From positions 1 to 6,891 of the forward strand of contig CAMPHP010000158.1 in assembly GCA_946885925.1 (NCBI GenBank): a DNA stretch of 6,891 nt. The letters are read 5' to 3'. Every line of letters begins with the position of its first letter. Position 1 is the stretch's first letter. The stretch is from an uncultured Litorilinea sp. (lineage in GTDB: Bacteria; Chloroflexota; Anaerolineae; Caldilineales; Caldilineaceae). Positions 1-5,444 of the stretch are shown one piece after another. Below the pieces are notes generated by a model. It saw only the letters and a list, made by a program, of their open reading frames with translations. It was not told where the DNA came from and did no database searches. The translations under genes were made by a program, and so were the position numbers.

Positions 1-1842
1 CGACCAGACGATCCCGCCGTTGACCGGTCAACGCTCAATTTCCGGCGCCCGCTCTGGATACGTCAAGCCATGTTGGATGCCAAGGATGGGGATACACCGA
101 TTTGGATTGTACGCTATGGTTGGAATCGACTTCCTTCACCCCTCTGGAAACGTGTCGCCCCAGAAGATCAGAGTCAATTTGCCATCGACGCCCTACGAAT
201 GGCCTACAATGAGTGGCCTTGGGTCATGGCGCAGGGATGGGCTGCGGCCTTTCCCCCCAAGCAGGAAGACGCCACAGCAGGTTTTGCCCTCACACCGCAA
301 CTTGCAGAAGCTTTCCAGGTATGGTCAACCAAGCTTGCCCCCCAGCCTCGCCCGCTGCCCACAGCCACAGCGCCATTAGTCCAGTGGAGATCTATTGTTT
401 TTTGGCTGATAGCGGCTGCACTGATGCTCTGGCGTGGCAGCGTTGCCGCAACCAGGCTCCCCTGGTGCAAGTGGCAGGCGATGTGGACAAATCTTCCCGC
501 ATGGCAGCAAGCAAGTGGCTGGGCTGCGCTCCTGCTCATCTATTACCTAGCCGCCTGGCTCCCTCTGATCCTGCTCTGTTGGGTAGTTGCAGCGTTGGGT
601 TTTGTGGCCCAACCTCGTGTAGGGCTGGCCCTGACCCTTGTGCTACTGCCCTTTCATGATTACCACAAAGAGCTAACTTGGCTCGACCAACGCTGGTACA
701 TCCCCCCTGCACAAGCGGCGCTGATCTGTCTGCTGCCAGCCATGTGGCTTCATCGCTTCAGGGCGCTGCTACGCGATCGCTGGCTTGTCATGGCGGCAAG
801 TTGGGTGCTTGTGATGGCATTGAGCGCGACAGGGGCGTGGTATTGGCCTGCTTACTGGCGTGCATCCTTCGACCTCGTGATCAGCCCCGTGCTGCTCTTT
901 CTCCTGATACGCGGCTGGGCGGCCACCCGCCAACAAAGATATACCTTCATTGCTATGCTTGCCGCAGGAGGAGTATTAGCGGCAGTTTTCGGTCTAATCG
1001 GATGGCTGCAAGGGGGTGGGACGCTTGCCGATGGATTGCGTCGCCTGACAGGGCCTACCTTCTCCCCCAACCAGACCGCGCTCTATCTCACACGCACGCT
1101 GGCGATTACCATAGGGCTAGCACTAGCAGTCCCGTGTAGGGAGCAGTCCAGGGCCAGGGCCCAGGTGAAAGCCCAGACGAGATCTCCAAATAGGGAACAG
1201 TGGGGCTGGACTATCATAGCTTGTGTGGTCGCGTTAGCGCTCCTCTTGACCGGTAGCCGTGGTGCATTGCTCTTAGGATTGCCCGCAGGGGCACTGGTCC
1301 TGCTCAGCCATCGCAACGGGCCACTGCCTTCACGTCGTTGGCTAGCCGGATGGCTGCTCGTCGTGAGCGTCGGGCTTGTGATGGTTGCTATCATGTGGGG
1401 GGAACGTCTGGCGAATCTAAGCACCCTGGCGGCTCGCCTGGAAGGCTGGCAAGTCGCGCTGGCTCTCTGGCGTGACTATTTCGTCTTTGGCGTGGGACCG
1501 GAAGGTTTCTGGTGGCGTTTTCCTGCCTATCTATCGCTCACCAGCGAGATCGATCCCAACTTGCGGCATCCCCACAATCTCTGGCTAGAGTTTGTCACCA
1601 GCGGCGGTCTATTGGCGTTGGCATGGCTGCTGGGTATGCTGCTCCTTATCTATCGCTGGGTACAGTCGCATCAGGATTCGCTGACCTGGCCCCAAGTAGG
1701 GCTGCTAGCGGGACTTGTAGCGGGGCTTGCTCACGCCCAAGTTGATGCCTTCCAAGCACTCCCCGATCTGGCAGCGTGGAACTGGGTTGCGCTCGCACTG
1801 CTGCTGGCTCCACAAACCTCAAATCAAAAGCCGCCGCCATAA
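1..1842 (+). CDS. Glycoside-hydrolase-like domain fused to an O-antigen ligase/polymerase (Wzy/WaaL-type) membrane protein, 5' end outside the window
   Basis: The reading frame is open from base 1. The ATG at 70 is internal, because the upstream codons encode a stretch like the end of a TIM-barrel glycosidase, so the gene starts before the window. Residues below are counted from that ATG. Residues 1-90 resemble the last strand and helix of a GH5/GH39-like barrel (WIVRYGW at 12-18, EWPWVMAQGW at 48-57, GFAL at 71-74). A linker follows, then about 12 hydrophobic segments between 106 and 580. O-antigen-ligase family signatures are visible: SPNQTALYL at 332-340, LTGSRGA at 393-399, GVGPEGF at 474-480, and HPHN at 500-503 in the large outer loop before a further membrane segment. 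A basic loop at 357-375 should be cytoplasmic. Members of this family polymerise or transfer lipid-linked glycans at the outer membrane face. The acceptor here is unknown; if the host is a monoderm Chloroflexota, an exopolysaccharide or glycoprotein fits better than LPS. The membrane domain call is firm; the front domain is tentative. Confidence 0.85.
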   Translation, partial: RPDDPAVDRSTLNFRRPLWIRQAMLDAKDGDTPIWIVRYGWNRLPSPLWKRVAPEDQSQFAIDALRMAYNEWPWVMAQGWAAAFPPKQEDATAGFALTPQLAEAFQVWSTKLAPQPRPLPTATAPLVQWRSIVFWLIAAALMLWRGSVAATRLPWCKWQAMWTNLPAWQQASGWAALLLIYYLAAWLPLILLCWVVAALGFVAQPRVGLALTLVLLPFHDYHKELTWLDQRWYIPPAQAALICLLPAMWLHRFRALLRDRWLVMAASWVLVMALSATGAWYWPAYWRASFDLVISPVLLFLLIRGWAATRQQRYTFIAMLAAGGVLAAVFGLIGWLQGGGTLADGLRRLTGPTFSPNQTALYLTRTLAITIGLALAVPCREQSRARAQVKAQTRSPNREQWGWTIIACVVALALLLTGSRGALLLGLPAGALVLLSHRNGPLPSRRWLAGWLLVVSVGLVMVAIMWGERLANLSTLAARLEGWQVALALWRDYFVFGVGPEGFWWRFPAYLSLTSEIDPNLRHPHNLWLEFVTSGGLLALAWLLGMLLLIYRWVQSHQDSLTWPQVGLLAGLVAGLAHAQVDAFQALPDLAAWNWVALALLLAPQTSNQKPPP

Positions 1843-1855
1843 CTGGCAGCGGCTT
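1828..1855. terminator. Probable bidirectional intrinsic terminator between convergent genes
   Basis: AAGCCGC (1828-1834) pairs with GCGGCTT (1849-1855). An inner GCC/GGC pairing (1836-1838 with 1845-1847) follows a single C-A mismatch, leaving a six-base loop. The stop codon of the + strand gene (1840-1842) lies in that loop. Read on the minus strand, the stem is followed by TTTTGATTTG, a reasonable U-tract for ending the lipoprotein transcript. Read on the + strand, the tail (ATTACTTTCTT) is weaker. The position between two convergent genes supports the call. The stem is short, so termination strength is uncertain. Confidence 0.6.
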
Positions 1856-1860
1856 ATTAC

Positions 1861-1931
1861 TTTCTTGATTACTGTTTCTCGATTGCTGTTTCTCGATTAC
1901 TGCTTCGTGGTGACTGCGTTCTTGCTTACTG
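1861..1931. repeat. 14-bp tandem repeat array in the convergent spacer
   Basis: Three adjacent near-identical 14-bp units, TTTCTYGATTRCTG, occupy 1861-1874, 1875-1888 and 1889-1902. Two diverged units follow. The one at 1903-1916 matches the third unit at 9 of 14 positions. The one at 1918-1931 matches the first unit at 12 of 14 positions and sits after one extra base at 1917. The last unit contains the stop codon (1926-1928) and the last codon of the minus-strand lipoprotein gene. The array begins five bases after the putative terminator hairpin. No coding role is apparent. It could be a slippage-derived minisatellite or a set of binding sites. Confidence 0.8.
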
Positions 1932-3602
1932 TAAGTCTACGCCGACATCCAAATTGGCTGTCAAAATCAGCGGCACAACTTGCTCGCGCACTAATCCGTC
2001 GAGCGGCGGCTGCATGATTGGCGAATCACCCAGGAATGGCGTGGCAATGTCCAGTGTTGTCATCAGAGATGGCTCATCATAGTTAACGGCCAACGCCTCA
2101 TTGCCATCCAGTTGCACATGCAAGATGCCCGGCTCGGTGACCAGGAGTAATTGCTGAACACCCGCAGTTCGCAACGCCGCCAGCGAATCAGGAGGAACAG
2201 CGGGTAGAGCAATGCCTAGTGTGGACAATTCTTCAGCCGTAAAGCCGCTAACCGACGTCAAGTTACCCGCACTGTCCACCCCTAGGTCAACGCGCACGAT
2301 GGGTGCCGCTGGATTTGCCTCCACAGGCTGGATGGTATAGGTAACTTCTTCAGGCAGCTCAAGCGGGGTTGCGCCTTCTGCCACGGGGACATTTACTTTG
2401 ACATTCGGCCCCATCCCCATGACAACAGGTAATAATGTATTGATCAAGTCAGCACCACCCACCATTGGCCCAATCAAGTCCGTGATCGTTGCCAGGGATT
2501 CTTCGGTCCATGTCACCGTCGGCAATGTTTGCCCATTGGCAGCAGCATAAATACCCGTAGGTTGCACAGAGACAGCCAACTGCTGAACGTTGGCGGCTTG
2601 CAGGCTTGCAATCGTTTCCGCTGGAACTGCACCCGCAGCAACAGGGAACCCAAACAGGTTTACATCCCCTTCGGGCGAGAGGGTTACCTCAATCGGTGGG
2701 ATCACGGTCTCCGTGGTTTGCTCACCCGTGAAGGAAACAGCCAAGGTAGCGTCCGTAGAATTGAGCAGCGGAAGCACCTGGTTGAGTGTATCTACCAAGG
2801 CCGGATCAGCAACAAAGGCGGGAACATAGGTCTGGAGGCTGTTCAGGCGTTGCGTATCCCAAGCAATGCCAGGTAGCGAACGCTCATTGAGTGACAGGTC
2901 AATGCCATTCGGCTGCACATGGACCTGCACATCTTGCGCCCCCAACCCTTGGAGAATGGCTAGCGTATTGGCATCCAACGCCAAGGGGATTGCTGTGCCA
3001 AGTGCCTGCTCCAAGGTCGTAACGGGCACACCCTCAATATAGGCTTGACCTTGTGGGTCAAAGGTCAAACTACCAATGGTAATAGGACCAATCGTGGATG
3101 TGGTTGGCGTGGTGGCTGTGATGGTCGTTTCGCCATTCCACCGTGGAACATCTAGCTCGGCTGCACCCTCGGCCAACGGCAGATCTAAAAGCACGCCCAC
3201 ACCAATCGTGCGGAGCCACGGCAGAGCGTTGGCAATCGTGTTTGCATTGGGAATGTTTGGCAGTTGCGGCAAAACCTCCTGCAAGGTCTGCACCGATGCT
3301 TCGTCCCATTTTACATAGGGTAAGTCTTCACCATTGGCATAAGCGTGAATCCCGTTATAACCAATGCGAATCTCAAGTTGCTGAATATTGGCAGCCTGCA
3401 TTTGCTGAATCAACGCGGGCTGAGGAAAGAAGCCCACATTGAGCCCCCATACGCGCATTGAGCCATCTGGTTGGATGTGCACCTTGGCCGAAGGTAGATT
3501 AAACCAGGTCTTCCCGGTACTACCTCCACCACATGCAGCCAATATCAGACTGACAATTAGTGCGACAACTAAGATCTTTACAATCTTGGGTCTCGCCTGC
3601 AT
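1926..3602 (-). CDS. Four-repeat surface lipoprotein of unknown function
   Basis: I do not recognise a named family for this 558-residue protein. It starts with a lipoprotein signal: a basic N-terminus (KIVK at 6-9), a hydrophobic core, and the lipobox LAAC with Cys24 as the lipidation site, followed by a Gly/Ser stretch. It should therefore be anchored to the outer face of the membrane. The rest is four degenerate copies of one unit, at about 40-155, 178-302, 304-417 and 436-556. Each has a PxG-type turn, then an amphipathic stretch ending QQL or similar, a hydrophobic strand ending in NGI/TGI/PGI (near 84, 233, 350 and 492), a short strand, a V/I-x-W/Y-D/T-E/T motif (97-101, 246-250, 363-367, 506-510), a helix, and a closing strand pattern such as LPLAEGA or VPVAEGA. 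No catalytic motif is evident. A binding or scaffold role is possible but is only inference. The ATG at 3602 is supported by both the signal peptide and an AAAGGAGA site. Confidence 0.88.
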   Translation of the reverse strand: MQARPKIVKILVVALIVSLILAACGGGSTGKTWFNLPSAKVHIQPDGSMRVWGLNVGFFPQPALIQQMQAANIQQLEIRIGYNGIHAYANGEDLPYVKWDEASVQTLQEVLPQLPNIPNANTIANALPWLRTIGVGVLLDLPLAEGAAELDVPRWNGETTITATTPTTSTIGPITIGSLTFDPQGQAYIEGVPVTTLEQALGTAIPLALDANTLAILQGLGAQDVQVHVQPNGIDLSLNERSLPGIAWDTQRLNSLQTYVPAFVADPALVDTLNQVLPLLNSTDATLAVSFTGEQTTETVIPPIEVTLSPEGDVNLFGFPVAAGAVPAETIASLQAANVQQLAVSVQPTGIYAAANGQTLPTVTWTEESLATITDLIGPMVGGADLINTLLPVVMGMGPNVKVNVPVAEGATPLELPEEVTYTIQPVEANPAAPIVRVDLGVDSAGNLTSVSGFTAEELSTLGIALPAVPPDSLAALRTAGVQQLLLVTEPGILHVQLDGNEALAVNYDEPSLMTTLDIATPFLGDSPIMQPPLDGLVREQVVPLILTANLDVGVDLQ

Positions 3603-3608
3603 GCCCAG

Positions 3609-3616
3609 TCTCCTTT
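3609..3616 (-). promoter_or_regulatory. Ribosome binding site of the lipoprotein gene
   Basis: On the minus strand AAAGGAGA lies six bases before the ATG at 3602. It is a strong Shine-Dalgarno match and fixes the start. In contrast, the murE start at 5418 has no clear match in front of it. Confidence 0.8.
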
Positions 3617-3707
3617 ATATGCGGTGATGAATATGATTGAGTGTGCAGTTGAATAGTTCATGAGAGAATTAAGAGGATTTTTCCAATTTGTAGTTATAAT
3701 CGGAGAA

Positions 3708-3736
3708 ATCATACACTAGTTCAGGGGAAGACACAA
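3708..3736 (-). promoter_or_regulatory. Candidate promoter for the lipoprotein gene
   Basis: On the minus strand TTGTGT (3736-3731) and TATGAT (3713-3708) are separated by 17 bases, a good sigma-70-type arrangement with four of six matches in the -35 box and five of six in the -10 box. It lies in the AT-rich 151-nt gap between murE and the lipoprotein gene, and would give a leader of roughly 95-100 nt. AT-rich gaps produce chance matches, so this is only a candidate. I found no convincing hairpin terminator behind murE, so read-through from murE is also possible. Confidence 0.35.
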
Positions 3737-3753
3737 CTGTAGTTCGAGCTAAT

Positions 3754-5418
3754 TTATCTCTCGCTCATCCCTTTAGGTTTGCTCTGGCGAACACGCCGTT
3801 GCAGCGCGCCACGCATGGCATCTTGGTCACTCCACGGATACTCGATTGTACCAAAGCACATGCTCCGCTCATGCCCCTTGCCAAACGACGCCACCACGTC
3901 CCCTGGTTGTGCAATATCCACTGCCAGTTGAATCGCCTCTGTACGGTCTGGTACGACCGCATACGACCGTCCTGGCCCCGATTGACGAATCCCCTCAACA
4001 ATGGCTTGGTTGATTAGATCCAAATCTTCTGTCCGCGGGTCTTCCGCAGTTACTACGGAAAAATCGGCCAATCGCCCGCTGATCTCCCCCATCAAACCGC
4101 GCTTGGCACGGTCGCGCAGCCCTGCACTACCAAAGACTGCAATCAAACGCCCCGGTTGTCCCGTTGGAGATACGCCTACCAGGGGTCGCAAGGTATTCAA
4201 CGCGAGTTCCAGACTAGCTGGGGAATGGGCAAAATCTACCAGCGCCAAGAACTCCTGCCCTTCCTCGATTCGCTCCATACGCCCCGACACACCGCGCATC
4301 TCCGCCACACCCGCCTGGATGATTGCTGGCGGAAACTCCAAGGACAACGCCACAGTTGCCGCACAGGCAACATTATAGACGTTGAACTCACCAATCAGTG
4401 GCGTAGCAAGTTCAAAGCGACCGCCCCACCAGAGCAGATCAAAGTGTGTCTCTTGTGGTGTATACCGCACATTCGTCGCCACCACGTCTAATGTTCCCGC
4501 CTCTACTGCTGCGCGGGCCTCTTGTTCAGTATCACGCACGCCATAGACACGCCGGGGCACGCTAAAGTCGTAACGTTCGCACTCCTCATCGAGTGCCGCA
4601 CAGAGCGCATCATAGCTTCCGGCATCATCCCCATTCAGCACAGCACAGCGTGGAACATCGAGCTTGTCACTGCGGCTGTAGAGCGCGCGGAAGAGTTTGG
4701 CTTTGGCCTGCACATAGGCATCGCGCGTACCATGAATATCCAAGTGTTCATGGGTGATGTTGGTAACGGCGGCAATATCAAAATCAACCGCGGCCACACG
4801 CTCTTGGTCTAGACCATGACTGGTGCTTTCGACAATGGCATAACGACATCCCGCTGCACGCATCTCAGCCAAATAGCGCTGTACTTCGGTCGCATCGGGC
4901 GTAGTGACATGCAAACCCGTCTCGCTCTCCTGCCCGCGGATCCTTGCGGCAACAGTGGTAATGACGCCCACGTCTCCCTGTGTGTTCTCCGGTGAGCGTG
5001 TGGCAGCCTTGGTGATGCTTTCGATCAGGGTAGAGGTGGTCGTCTTGCCATCTGTCCCCGTCACCCCGATCACGGTCATGTCACGGCTAGGAAAGCCGTG
5101 GAGCGCAGCGCTCGCCTGCGCCAATGCCAACCGGCTGTTCTCCACCACTAGATAGGGCAAGCCAGCGGGTATCTGAATCCCTGTCGCAGCAAGTTCAGCC
5201 AGAGGTCGTGTACCCACAATAGCACCCGCGCCTTTTTCTAGCGCGGCGGGAATATAGGTATGTCCATCGACAGTGTACCCCTGAATTGCGACAAAGAGCG
5301 TGCCTGGTATAACGGCGCGACTATCGCTCGTGATCTGGGTGATTTCAGCATTGGTTGGCGCGCCCTGTGCCAAATGCGAGTTCGCCAGCATAGGCAAGAG
5401 CGATTTGAATGTGAGCAT
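3754..5418 (-). CDS. murE: MurE-type Mur ligase (UDP-MurNAc-tripeptide synthetase)
   Basis: This cytoplasmic ATP-dependent ligase should add the third amino acid to UDP-MurNAc-L-Ala-D-Glu in peptidoglycan precursor synthesis. The three Mur domains are visible in its 554 residues. The N-terminal domain has SDSRAVIPGTLFVA (31-44). The ATPase domain has the P-loop GVTGTDGKTTT (118-128), the substrate-binding TTPDATE (172-178), ESTSHGL (197-203), and YVQAKAKLF (235-243), whose K239 fits the carbamylated lysine. The C-terminal domain has VDFAHSPASLE (394-404), an FGSAGLRDRAKR segment (429-440), EDPRTED (459-465) and GKGHE (513-517). It is somewhat longer than typical MurE, apparently through extra sequence near 285-312. 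Several motif residues differ from the usual MurE: TDG for TNG in the P-loop, THEHLDIHG for TRDHLDYHG, and EDPR for DNPR. The third-position amino acid (meso-Dap, Lys or Orn) therefore cannot be assigned. The start lies 26 nt after the upstream gene's stop with no clear ribosome binding site, which suggests translational coupling. A divergent paralogue is the main alternative. Confidence 0.9.
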   Translation of the reverse strand: MLTFKSLLPMLANSHLAQGAPTNAEITQITSDSRAVIPGTLFVAIQGYTVDGHTYIPAALEKGAGAIVGTRPLAELAATGIQIPAGLPYLVVENSRLALAQASAALHGFPSRDMTVIGVTGTDGKTTTSTLIESITKAATRSPENTQGDVGVITTVAARIRGQESETGLHVTTPDATEVQRYLAEMRAAGCRYAIVESTSHGLDQERVAAVDFDIAAVTNITHEHLDIHGTRDAYVQAKAKLFRALYSRSDKLDVPRCAVLNGDDAGSYDALCAALDEECERYDFSVPRRVYGVRDTEQEARAAVEAGTLDVVATNVRYTPQETHFDLLWWGGRFELATPLIGEFNVYNVACAATVALSLEFPPAIIQAGVAEMRGVSGRMERIEEGQEFLALVDFAHSPASLELALNTLRPLVGVSPTGQPGRLIAVFGSAGLRDRAKRGLMGEISGRLADFSVVTAEDPRTEDLDLINQAIVEGIRQSGPGRSYAVVPDRTEAIQLAVDIAQPGDVVASFGKGHERSMCFGTIEYPWSDQDAMRGALQRRVRQSKPKGMSER

Positions 5419-5444
5419 ACTAGTCTGTTTGATCTTGACTCGCG

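Noticed and set aside
70..72. ATG at 70 as the true start of the + strand membrane protein
   Set aside because: The frame is open to base 1 and the codons before it encode glycosidase-like sequence continuous with what follows, and no ribosome binding site is apparent.
213..659. Overlapping frames on both strands within the membrane protein and elsewhere as extra small genes
   Set aside because: They lie wholly inside well-supported coding regions, lack recognisable domains or ribosome binding sites, and have shadow-like composition rich in Arg, Pro, Ser, His and Cys.
3695..3700. Perfect TATAAT on the + strand, suggesting an antisense promoter into murE
   Set aside because: No acceptable -35 box at 16-18 bases upstream, and the gap is AT-rich enough for a chance match.
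3654..3745. Three direct copies of TAGTTC (3654-3659, 3717-3722, 3740-3745) as possible operator sites
   Set aside because: Six-base words with irregular spacing in an AT-rich gap are expected by chance, and no inverted symmetry supports a binding site.
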